Assembly: GCA_011064905.1 (NCBI GenBank)
Contig: JAAKFW010000015.1
Span: forward strand, 1 to 13,730
Direction of reading: 5' to 3'
DNA length: 13,730 bases
From: Candidatus Anoxychlamydiales bacterium
GTDB lineage: Bacteria; Chlamydiota; Chlamydiia; Chlamydiales; SM23-39
Below, piece after piece: positions 1 through 5,815 of the stretch. The position numbers and the translations under genes were made by a program. Position 1 is the stretch's first letter; each line of letters starts with the position of its first letter. Below the pieces are notes generated by a model that saw only the letters and a list, made by a program, of their open reading frames with translations, was not told the origin of the DNA and did not search any database.

Positions 1-2
1 TT

Positions 3-101
3 TTTTTTTATCGAGAATATTATGAAAAGCAATATAAATCAATCGGTAGTATTTTTTGTAAGAATTTAGTTAAAACTTGTGAAATTTTTGCTAAATCTTA
101 A
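3..101 (+). CDS. 3' end of an unidentified protein-coding gene (partial)
   Basis: An open frame enters from the left edge and runs about 32 codons to a TAA at 99-101. It encodes a Lys/Tyr/Phe-rich tail (ending ...KTCEIFAKS) with a normal protein-like composition and no internal stop. No start is in the window and I recognise no family. It points towards the tRNA-Met fragment at 158-199. If the following 7.5 kb is an inserted island, this gene would originally have lain next to, and convergent with, tRNA-Met. It is short enough that chance openness cannot be excluded. Confidence 0.4.
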   Translation, partial: FFYREYYEKQYKSIGSIFCKNLVKTCEIFAKS

Positions 102-152
102 CCAACAATGATCAAGTTTTTGAAAATATTACTACGTAAGTAACTGATTATC

Positions 153-199
153 AAAATTAGCGGCAATTGGACTCGAACCAATGACACCCAGATTATGAT
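153..199. repeat. Putative attachment-site repeat, left copy
   Basis: Bases 153-199 are a direct repeat of 7645-7691 with two mismatches over 47 bases. The repeat includes six bases (AAAATT, 153-158) at and just beyond the tRNA 3' end. Identity begins in the anticodon loop and ends just past the tRNA, which matches the usual core of tRNA-targeted integration sites. Confidence 0.65.
158..199 (-). pseudogene. 3' half of a tRNA-Met gene (duplicated attachment-site core)
   Basis: These 42 bases match the intact tRNA-Met at 7650-7723 from the discriminator base through the T arm, variable loop and 3' anticodon stem to the anticodon loop. There are only two mismatches (182, 190). Homology stops abruptly at 200, so the 5' half of the tRNA is absent and it cannot fold as a tRNA. 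It has the same orientation as the intact gene. A tRNA 3' half duplicated from the anticodon loop onward is the classic scar of integration by a tyrosine recombinase. Confidence 0.8.
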
Positions 200-279
200 G
201 GAGGGAGATTACCAAATCATTCAATAACATCCAACTAATACGAGCATAATAATAAAGGACTTATATTTAAATAAGCAAC

Positions 280-336
280 GGATTTTATTGGATTTTACTG
301 GTTAATTTTGCACGTCACTGCACGTTTTATGCACAT
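280..336. repeat. Short helically spaced repeats beside the left attachment repeat
   Basis: Two imperfect 10-bp units (GGATTTTAYT at 280-289 and 290-299) are followed by three TGCACR motifs starting at 309, 319 and 330, i.e. 10 and 11 bp apart. Spacing of one DNA turn places the motifs on the same helix face. They lie just inside the proposed island end and just downstream of the Nudix stop codon. They could be protein-binding sites, such as integrase arm sites. No known consensus was recognised. Confidence 0.4.
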
Positions 337-344
337 CAATATGG

Positions 345-800
345 CTAGATTTCATAAGCTTTGAATAAAGAAAGAACTCTATCTTGATTTGGAATAAGAT
401 TGTAATTTAAAAGCTCATCTTGAGTTAACCATTTATAAGCAGTATGTTCATCAGATAAAAGAATATCTATATCTCTTTTAATTTGATGATAGAAAACATG
501 ATGAATGTTATGAACTAAATCATTTTGAATTATAAATAACTTACCTAACAAGTTTAATCTGTCTTTTTTAATGTCTAATCCTATCTCCTCTTGAAGCTCT
601 CTTATCATAGCTAAAATCATATCTTCATTTTGTTCAACAGTGCCGCAAGGTATACCCCATAAATTTTCAGACCATTTTTTAAGAGCTTTTTTTAAAAATA
701 AAATCTTGTCATTTGATTTTATAATACATGCAACGGAATTGATATTAGCTTCAAAATATTTGGGAAGTTCAATATAAGTTCCAGGTTTATTTCTAATCAT
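345..800 (-). CDS. Nudix hydrolase
   Basis: This is a 151-residue single-domain Nudix protein. The Nudix box is complete at residues 53-75: G53, E59, R67-E68, E71-E72, G74, exactly fitting GX5EX7REUXEEXGU. These residues bind the divalent metal and cleave a nucleoside diphosphate linked to another group. The preceding segment is WGIPCG, where most family members have PGG. The length is normal for MutT-like enzymes. The substrate cannot be read from the sequence. The gene starts 6 nt after the oxidoreductase stop, and a weak AGGA (812-815) lies inside the end of that gene, so the two are probably co-transcribed and translationally coupled. It lies within the proposed tRNA-Met island. Family assignment is secure; its role is unknown. 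Confidence 0.9.
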   Translation of the reverse strand: MIRNKPGTYIELPKYFEANINSVACIIKSNDKILFLKKALKKWSENLWGIPCGTVEQNEDMILAMIRELQEEIGLDIKKDRLNLLGKLFIIQNDLVHNIHHVFYHQIKRDIDILLSDEHTAYKWLTQDELLNYNLIPNQDRVLSLFKAYEI

Positions 801-806
801 AAAAAT

Positions 807-2282
807 TTAAGTCCTAATAGTTGAAAATTCATTATTACGTTTCTTTTTATAAGTAATGATCTGAAGATTTTTATCTTCTTGTTCACAAAGTAGCTTTGCA
901 ACATCTTTTCCAGATTGCATACCATAAGAAAGACCAACATCACCAACCCATTGACCACACATAAAAAAATTATTTAATCCTGTTATCTCTTTTCTGGGCT
1001 TATTGCCACCATCTGTTCCCCAGCTCATTGAATCTACTCCGCTATTCCAGTTATTTGTATATCTAATATAAGTTGCTGGAGTAGCCACATCAACCATTTC
1101 TACTTTTGTTTTAATATCACCGAAATAAGCATCAATTTCTTCAATCATATGGAGAGCTATTTCTTCTTTTTTTCTTTCATATTCTGCTTTATTTTTTTTG
1201 CGTAAATTAATCCAACTTTCTGTGTAATTTATTGGTATCAATATAGTAAGAACTGTTTTGCCAAGCGGTGCAGAAGTTGGATCAAAGTTATGAATGGTTA
1301 TTCCCACTGTATTAATTTTTTCTTCCTCAACTATAAGAGGATTTTGTAGAGTAATGTATACATAAGGCTTAAAAGACTCCTTAAAAATTTTATTTATACC
1401 TAAAGAAATATAGATTTGAGATTTTTGGGGAATATGTCTATTACTATAGTATAATTTTCTTATATTTTCATCTACATATTGCCCTTTAAGCATATTACGA
1501 ATAGTACTATACCCATCTGCAGCGGAAACTATGTAATCAGCGGTATAATTTTTTCCGTTATCCAATTGTATACCTTTTACGCTGTCATTTTTTGTAAGTA
1601 TCTCGGCTACGTTGGAATTATAATTTATAGTGCCTCCAAGTAATGTGTATCGTTGAACTAATCTATCCACCAATTTTTGTGCACCTCCTAATGGATAACA
1701 TGCCTCTTTATTATGAAGGCTGGCAGCATGCAGAAGGAAGTCAAACATTGAAGAATCAGGACTAAAAGGAAAAGTTATTAAAAGCTTTTTAATCAGTGAA
1801 CTTTTTAATTTTTTAGAATATTCTCCAATTGAAACTTTCCATTTATAAAAAAATTCTTTTTTTCTGTCAGAATGCATGTCTATTGAAGCAATTTTACGAG
1901 CCTCAGCGATCATTTCTTCGATGATTTTGCTATCTTCGGGTGAAATATTTTTTAACTCTGATTCAAATAAATCTAAATTACCAAAAAAGCGTAAAATCTT
2001 ACCATCTTCTTCTACTGAGCAAAATTCTTCATATATTACTCTAGGAAGATTTTTCATATCTAATAATTCATCTAAAGTCGGATAAATAGGATGATTTAAA
2101 CTAGTGCAGTCCCACCAATGAATGCATCCATCTATATGATATCCTTCTCTTTCCCATGAGGCACATAAACCGCCAGCCTTATCGTGCATTTCAAAAATTT
2201 CTGTTTCATAGTCATTCATTTGAAGAAAGGAACCAGCAGCGAGTCCAGCAACACCAGCACCAATTATTATTACCTTTGTCAT
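807..2282 (-). CDS. FAD-dependent oxidoreductase, phytoene desaturase/CrtI-like family
   Basis: A 491-residue flavoprotein. The N-terminus is a Rossmann dinucleotide-binding fold with GAGVAG at residues 8-13, E31 at the end of the second strand and the following GG (37-38). A PLGGAQKLVDRL segment (197-208) and the later GGTI..N..V block are typical of the phytoene desaturase/carotenoid isomerase/retinol saturase group. The C-terminal FAD-closing segment with CGQWVGDVGLSYGMQSG lies at about 442-458. Length fits the family. The substrate is unknown; no other carotenoid genes are present, so pigment synthesis should not be assumed. It is the first gene of an operon with the Nudix hydrolase. The ATG at 2282 puts the usual TKVIIIGAG at the N-terminus but has only a poor ribosome site. 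A better site serves an out-of-frame ATG at 2313. Confidence 0.88.
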   Translation of the reverse strand: MTKVIIIGAGVAGLAAGSFLQMNDYETEIFEMHDKAGGLCASWEREGYHIDGCIHWWDCTSLNHPIYPTLDELLDMKNLPRVIYEEFCSVEEDGKILRFFGNLDLFESELKNISPEDSKIIEEMIAEARKIASIDMHSDRKKEFFYKWKVSIGEYSKKLKSSLIKKLLITFPFSPDSSMFDFLLHAASLHNKEACYPLGGAQKLVDRLVQRYTLLGGTINYNSNVAEILTKNDSVKGIQLDNGKNYTADYIVSAADGYSTIRNMLKGQYVDENIRKLYYSNRHIPQKSQIYISLGINKIFKESFKPYVYITLQNPLIVEEEKINTVGITIHNFDPTSAPLGKTVLTILIPINYTESWINLRKKNKAEYERKKEEIALHMIEEIDAYFGDIKTKVEMVDVATPATYIRYTNNWNSGVDSMSWGTDGGNKPRKEITGLNNFFMCGQWVGDVGLSYGMQSGKDVAKLLCEQEDKNLQIITYKKKRNNEFSTIRT

Positions 2283-2326
2283 AGAAAAATGCCTTGCTCT
2301 TATTTTTTTTCATTTTATTTCCTTTT
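2280..2326 (-). promoter_or_regulatory. Leader with strong ribosome site, upstream ATG and A8 tract
   Basis: On the minus strand an AAAAGGA element (centred near 2322) stands 7 nt before an ATG at 2313-2311. That ATG is followed by eight A residues (2310-2303). It is out of frame with the oxidoreductase ATG at 2282. Loss of one A would fuse the frames and add ten residues (MKKIRARHFS) to the oxidoreductase. Either this is an overlapping leader ORF, or slippage in the A tract controls or restores expression. The annotated start itself lacks a well-spaced Shine-Dalgarno. Confidence 0.4.
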
Positions 2327-2660
2327 CATATATAAATCCATTAAAAGTAAAAAATATATCGATAATGCAAGTTTTTTTTTGTAATTTCGATCATTTTCTT
2401 CTTTTCTCTCCATAATTTATAAACTTAATATTTTTTTTTCATTATCTAATTCCTTCATATTTAAATATTGAGGTCAATTGAAATGTTATGGGATATAATA
2501 ATGAATATAGAATCGAAGTGTGTCATAAATGTGCCTTAAAAAAAATATTTTACTAAATAAAAAATTTTAATTTTATAAATTGATACGGATAAACAAAAAA
2601 ATATTAACTTTTATTATTGTAAGAGATATAGTTTTCTTTTAATTTTAAGGAGAAATTTTC
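2283..2660. other. Divergent intergenic region between oxidoreductase operon and ankyrin gene
   Basis: These 378 bases of extremely AT-rich sequence separate two divergently transcribed units. I see the oxidoreductase leader at its left end and a reasonable promoter plus Shine-Dalgarno for the ankyrin gene at its right end. The middle holds only A/T runs and very short open frames without convincing starts. No RNA gene or riboswitch was recognised. Confidence 0.6.
2604..2632 (+). promoter_or_regulatory. Predicted housekeeping-sigma promoter for the ankyrin gene
   Basis: TTAACT (2604-2609) and TATAGT (2627-2632) are separated by exactly 17 nt, matching 4/6 and 5/6 of the consensus. The expected transcript start near 2639 leaves a short leader holding AAGGAG (2647-2652), 8 nt before the ATG. 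In DNA this AT-rich such matches arise by chance, so confidence is moderate. Confidence 0.45.
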
Positions 2661-2987
2661 ATGTCAGGATCATTAGTTCCATATAATGTAACTTCTATGC
2701 ATTCATTTGGACCCAGTTCATTAGCTTACTATCTTGAAGCAGATAAACTTCATCGTGAAGAATCTGGCTTGATAGATTATTCAATTCCAGGAACTAGATT
2801 AGTTCAAAGTAATGGAAATATACAAGTTATACCTAAAAGCTCTGCTTATATATTTGGAGAAAAAGTAATCAGACCAATAATAGATGGATCCTATAATGCA
2901 ACTAAATATATTTGGACTGACCTTACAAGGGTAGCTTCTAAAATTGATAGCTTTTTTAATTTCTTTCCTGGAGCTAATGCTGAAAAA
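2661..2987 (+). repeat. Duplicated N-terminal module, copy 1
   Basis: The first about 110 codons of the ankyrin gene are repeated in direct orientation at 4352-4681. By eye the proteins are about 80% identical, with a one-codon length difference near residue 30. The similarity includes the AAGGA ribosome-site region and ends around the AEK tripeptide, after which the two loci are unrelated or strongly diverged. Confidence 0.85.
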
Positions 2988-3920
2988 TTATCATCAGATG
3001 ATGAAGTAGAAAATATTGAAGATGCTTTTATTGTTGGTAAGACAATAAAAAATAAAAATGATTTAGATGAATTAAGAAAGCAAGGAGGAGTTAAAGTTTC
3101 TGCAGTTCCTTCGGGTAAAAAAATTGGAATCATAAAAAATTCAGTTGTAATCGGTCTACAAATGGGAAGTGCTTATCAAGGAAAATATAAAGATGAGGAT
3201 ATTGAAGCTGATTCTGAAGAAGATTCAACAGCTTATGATTATCATGAAAGTTTAAAAGATAAAACTGAAGGATTTTCAAAAAAAATAAAGCAAGAAGAAA
3301 AAAATGAAGATCGAAAGAAATTTGAATCTGAAAATTCTCAAACTACTATTGAAGATTATGGTAAAGTAACATTAACTAGCCAAGATTTAAAAGATTTTTT
3401 TAGAGGAAAAAATTTAGAAGAATTAACCAAACCAAAAGATATAAGTGACCCTAAAAGAAATTTTCATGGCGTATCAACTACTTCAATTAGTATGGCTATT
3501 AATCTATCTACTGATGGAAAATCAATCGATGAAATGGAAGAAAAAATATTAAGATTGGCATCATCATATCCATTATATGAAATTACAATTAATAAAAATC
3601 CTGCGATAGTATGGCTTGCAAGTTATGGAAAACTTGCTACTTTGAAAACACTTATTAGAGAGAATAATATTGATTTCAATATATGTAATCACTTAGGAAC
3701 AACGCCTCTTATTGCTGCAATTAAAAAAAGCAGATATGATATTGCTCAAGAACTTTTAGCTAATGGAGCCGATCTTGATTTGACTGATTATAATGAAAAG
3801 TCAGGAATTGATTGGGCAATTGAAACTGATAGTCACGAAATGATATTACTTCTTTTAAAAAATGATGCTAAAATTTCAAATGAATTATTAAATAAATTAC
3901 GCTTAAAATATGTTATTTAA
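2661..3920 (+). CDS. Ankyrin-repeat protein with lineage-specific N-terminal domain
   Basis: A 419-residue protein with three regions. Residues 1-110 form a domain with no recognised family, repeated almost intact in the pseudogene at 4352. Residues about 176-260 are highly charged (Glu/Asp/Lys-rich) and probably flexible. Residues about 312-405 hold about three ankyrin repeats, the clearest being LGTTPLIAAI...ELLANGADLDLTD (345-376). There is no signal peptide or membrane helix. Ankyrin proteins of intracellular bacteria are often effectors that bind host proteins; that is inference here. A strong AAGGAG 8 nt upstream and a plausible promoter support the start. It begins a plus-strand run with the 3965 and 4352 loci, 44 nt and 27 nt apart, within the proposed island. 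Confidence 0.85.
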   Translation: MSGSLVPYNVTSMHSFGPSSLAYYLEADKLHREESGLIDYSIPGTRLVQSNGNIQVIPKSSAYIFGEKVIRPIIDGSYNATKYIWTDLTRVASKIDSFFNFFPGANAEKLSSDDEVENIEDAFIVGKTIKNKNDLDELRKQGGVKVSAVPSGKKIGIIKNSVVIGLQMGSAYQGKYKDEDIEADSEEDSTAYDYHESLKDKTEGFSKKIKQEEKNEDRKKFESENSQTTIEDYGKVTLTSQDLKDFFRGKNLEELTKPKDISDPKRNFHGVSTTSISMAINLSTDGKSIDEMEEKILRLASSYPLYEITINKNPAIVWLASYGKLATLKTLIRENNIDFNICNHLGTTPLIAAIKKSRYDIAQELLANGADLDLTDYNEKSGIDWAIETDSHEMILLLLKNDAKISNELLNKLRLKYVI

Positions 3921-3964
3921 AAAACTTTAATTTAAAAATTTAGAATTAAAAAAAAGGAGTTAAT

Positions 3965-4324
3965 ATGCTAAGACCAGTAGGACGCGGCGACAAGCAACAA
4001 ATTTCTGAAGAAACTAAAGTTAAAGATCATAGAATAATTCAAAGAATAAGTACCCTCAGCAATTTTATTATTTCAACTAAAGGAATTATAATTGGATCTA
4101 TTATTGGAGGACTTTCTGGTTCAATTATGGGTTATTTTGTAAGTGCCCCTATTGGAGCTCAATTAGATAGATCTCTTGGAGTTACTGCTGTAGGTATAGG
4201 AGATAATTATTCCACTACTTTTGTTGTCTATGGAGCTTTAATTTGTGGTTCAGTTGGTATAATCTCAGGAAGCTTTATAGGGTTTAAAGTAGCTAGATAC
4301 ATTCATAATTATTTTTTTTCCTAA
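3965..4324 (+). CDS. Small membrane protein with two glycine-zipper helices
   Basis: A 119-residue protein of no recognised family. A polar, charged N-terminus (1-38) precedes two hydrophobic segments, about 40-62 (GIIIGSIIGGLSGSIMG) and about 86-109 (VYGALICGSVGIISGSFIG). Both are rich in regularly spaced Gly/Ser, the pattern that lets helices pack tightly in membranes. A loop of about 24 residues separates them. AAGGAG (3955-3960) lies 4 nt before the ATG. It sits between the ankyrin gene and its decayed duplicate and is probably in the same transcript. Paired hydrophobic segments are seen in chlamydial Inc proteins, and glycine zippers in pore-forming or toxin-type small proteins. Neither role can be assigned. 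Confidence 0.75.
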   Translation: MLRPVGRGDKQQISEETKVKDHRIIQRISTLSNFIISTKGIIIGSIIGGLSGSIMGYFVSAPIGAQLDRSLGVTAVGIGDNYSTTFVVYGALICGSVGIISGSFIGFKVARYIHNYFFS

Positions 4325-4351
4325 TTATTAGATTTAGATAAGGAATTTTTT

Positions 4352-4681
4352 ATGCCAGGATCATTAGTTCCATATAATGTAACTTCTATGCATTCATTTG
4401 AGCCTAGTTCATTAGCTTGTTATCTTAAAGTAGATAAAACTCCATCGTTTGAAGAATCTGACTTCATAGATTATTCAATTCCAGGAACTAGATTGGCTCA
4501 AAGTAATGGAAATATACAAGTTATGCCTAAAAGCCCTGCTTACATATTTGGAGAAAAAGTAATCATACCCATAATAGATGGTTCCTGTAATGTTGCTAAA
4601 TATATTTGGACTGACCTTACAAAGGTAGCTTCTAAAATTGATAGCTTTTTTAATTCCTTTCCTGAAGTTTGAGCAGAAAAA
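4352..4681 (+). repeat. Duplicated N-terminal module, copy 2
   Basis: Direct repeat of 2661-2987. The blocks PGSLVPYNVTSMHSF, DYSIPGTRL, AYIFGEKVI and KYIWTDLT are conserved between copies. The first TGA falls at the very end of the shared block. Confidence 0.85.
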
Positions 4682-4972
4682 GTTGAAATTAGTGCTCCTG
4701 AAGCATCGATATCAACATCTTCTGAAACAATAACTGCTGAGAAACAAACTCATATTTCAAAACTAAGCCCTACAATATCAATTTCATCAGATCGTATACC
4801 TTTAACTGAAGAATTTTTGAGATGCCCTGAAGCAAAAAAAATATGAGAAGAAAATGCAAAAGTTGGTGCATTTTCAGTAAAAAGAGGTTCAGATCCTTAT
4901 TATTTAGGTTTAACGCTTTTTGAGCTTAGAGAAATTATGATGTTTTCTGCTAATTCTTATCATATTTTTTAA
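4352..4972 (+). pseudogene. Decayed paralogue of the ankyrin-gene N-terminal module, two in-frame TGA stops
   Basis: The frame opens with ATG at 4352 behind an intact AAGGA (4340-4344). It copies residues 1-110 of the upstream ankyrin protein, then meets TGA at 4670-4672. The same frame continues without shift through a Ser/Thr/Ile-rich stretch (EISAPEASISTSSETITAE...) to a second TGA at 4844-4846, then on to TAA at 4970-4972: 206 codons in all. The tail after the second TGA includes AKVGAFSVKRG, faintly like VKVSAVPSGKK of the upstream protein. No ankyrin repeats remain. The simplest reading is a pseudogene; a truncated 106-residue product could still be made. TGA ends leuS in this window, so reassignment of TGA is unlikely. 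Confidence 0.7.
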
Positions 4973-4974
4973 TC

Positions 4975-4990
4975 CTCATATTTTTATGAG
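4975..4990 (+). terminator. Weak stem-loop after the pseudogene
   Basis: CTCATA-TTTT-TATGAG gives a 6-bp stem with a 4-nt loop, 3 nt after the last TAA of the 4352 frame. It has few GC pairs and no following T run, so it is at best a weak terminator or RNA-end hairpin. Confidence 0.25.
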
Positions 4991-5064
4991 AATATTAGTT
5001 TAACAATTGGTCTAAATTTTGGGGACCATTATAAATATTGTTTTATTGGACAAAAAGTAAATAG

Positions 5065-5092
5065 TTGATTAATATTAATGTGTTTTTATAAA
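5065..5092 (+). promoter_or_regulatory. Predicted promoter for the small cysteine-patterned gene
   Basis: TTGATT (5065-5070) and TATAAA (5087-5092) are 16 nt apart, 4/6 and 5/6 matches to the housekeeping consensus. A start near 5099 would give a 20-nt leader carrying the GAGG ribosome site (5110-5113) of the gene at 5119. Confidence 0.4.
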
Positions 5093-5118
5093 GGTATATT
5101 AATAAAATAGAGGAAAAA

Positions 5119-5508
5119 ATGATATCATTCAATAATATTAAGAAATCATTAACAAGTTGCAGTTCTATTGTTGGAACGGCAGCAGGAGTGGCAGGTTTTA
5201 ATTGGTCGATCAAAAAAGCTTTGGTTTCCAATTCTCCTTGTAAAGAAAATATTCGTAGTCTCTGTTTGCAAGCATTTGGAATTATGAAATTATATTTTTA
5301 TGAAGGAGCTACCCAACCTTATGCTAGCTCGATAAATTGGAACACTGACCAAAGTGAAACCACCAGTCGATATAATGCATGCTACATAAAAAACTCAATA
5401 GATTGTGGATATTCTCCAATTTATCTAGGTGCTGCAATAGCCTGTGGAGCTGCAGCTTTATTAAGTTTGGGTTTTATCGCATATAATCATAGACACTTTT
5501 TTAAATAA
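5119..5508 (+). CDS. Small hypothetical membrane protein with paired cysteines
   Basis: A 129-residue protein of no recognised family. A mildly hydrophobic N-terminal segment (about 14-28, SSIVGTAAGVAGF) and a stronger C-terminal membrane segment (about 101-121, IYLGAAIACGAAALLSLGFIA) flank a polar middle. The middle contains four cysteines in two equal pairs, C41-x7-C49 and C88-x7-C96, suggesting disulfides if this part faces an oxidising compartment. Two further cysteines (14, 109) are in or beside the hydrophobic parts. The basic end NHRHFFK fits a cytoplasmic tail. GAGG lies 5 nt before the start and a plausible promoter lies upstream, so it is probably its own transcript. Role unknown. 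Confidence 0.7.
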   Translation: MISFNNIKKSLTSCSSIVGTAAGVAGFNWSIKKALVSNSPCKENIRSLCLQAFGIMKLYFYEGATQPYASSINWNTDQSETTSRYNACYIKNSIDCGYSPIYLGAAIACGAAALLSLGFIAYNHRHFFK

Positions 5509-5815
5509 TCTAAACTTTTCATAAAGTTTTTTGTGGCCGCATTTCAAATAATGGCTAATATTTGTCTTTTATTTTGTTTTTTTGTCAGCTTTTAGTTGTA
5601 AGGAGCTAATATTAATCCGAACGTCTATTTAGAGGAGGTGCTATAAAAGGGCAAAGTCAAATAAGCCATGAGACCGAACTGCCATAAAACAAAACTCCAT
5701 GCATGGGGCATACTTCGAGCTTTTTCATGCTATTCTTTGGATAAATTTCTAATAAAATACTATAATTTTTTTTTGCTTTTATTTTTTAAGAGGATTTATA
5801 TTAGGAACCTAAAAC
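5509..5815. other. Intergenic region, possible decayed coding remnants
   Basis: These 307 bases lie between two convergent genes. Bases 5602-5646 encode GANINPNVYLEEVL before a stop, faintly like the end of an IS66-type transposase. The preceding bases give SAFSCK in a neighbouring frame. A perfect palindrome CCATGCATGG lies near 5698-5707. An open frame at 5668-5853 overlaps the protease gene and has a low-complexity, unlikely protein. No hairpin with a T run that would serve as an obvious terminator was found. Confidence 0.4.

Noticed and set aside
158..199. A second functional tRNA-Met
   Set aside because: Only the 3' half is present; the acceptor 5' strand, D arm and 5' anticodon stem are missing, so no cloverleaf can form.
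2404..2455. Short minus-strand reading frames in the 2283-2660 intergenic region
   Set aside because: About 13 codons each, with no convincing ribosome site or conservation cue.
4670..4846. TGA read as tryptophan (code reassignment) to rescue the 4352 frame
   Set aside because: leuS ends at TGA, with waaA beginning there, and the first TGA aligns with Asn in the paralogue, not Trp. Nonsense decay is simpler.
5698..5707. CCATGCATGG palindrome as a terminator or hairpin
   Set aside because: It is a perfect palindrome without a loop; the best stem is 3 bp. At most it is a protein-binding site, with no further support.
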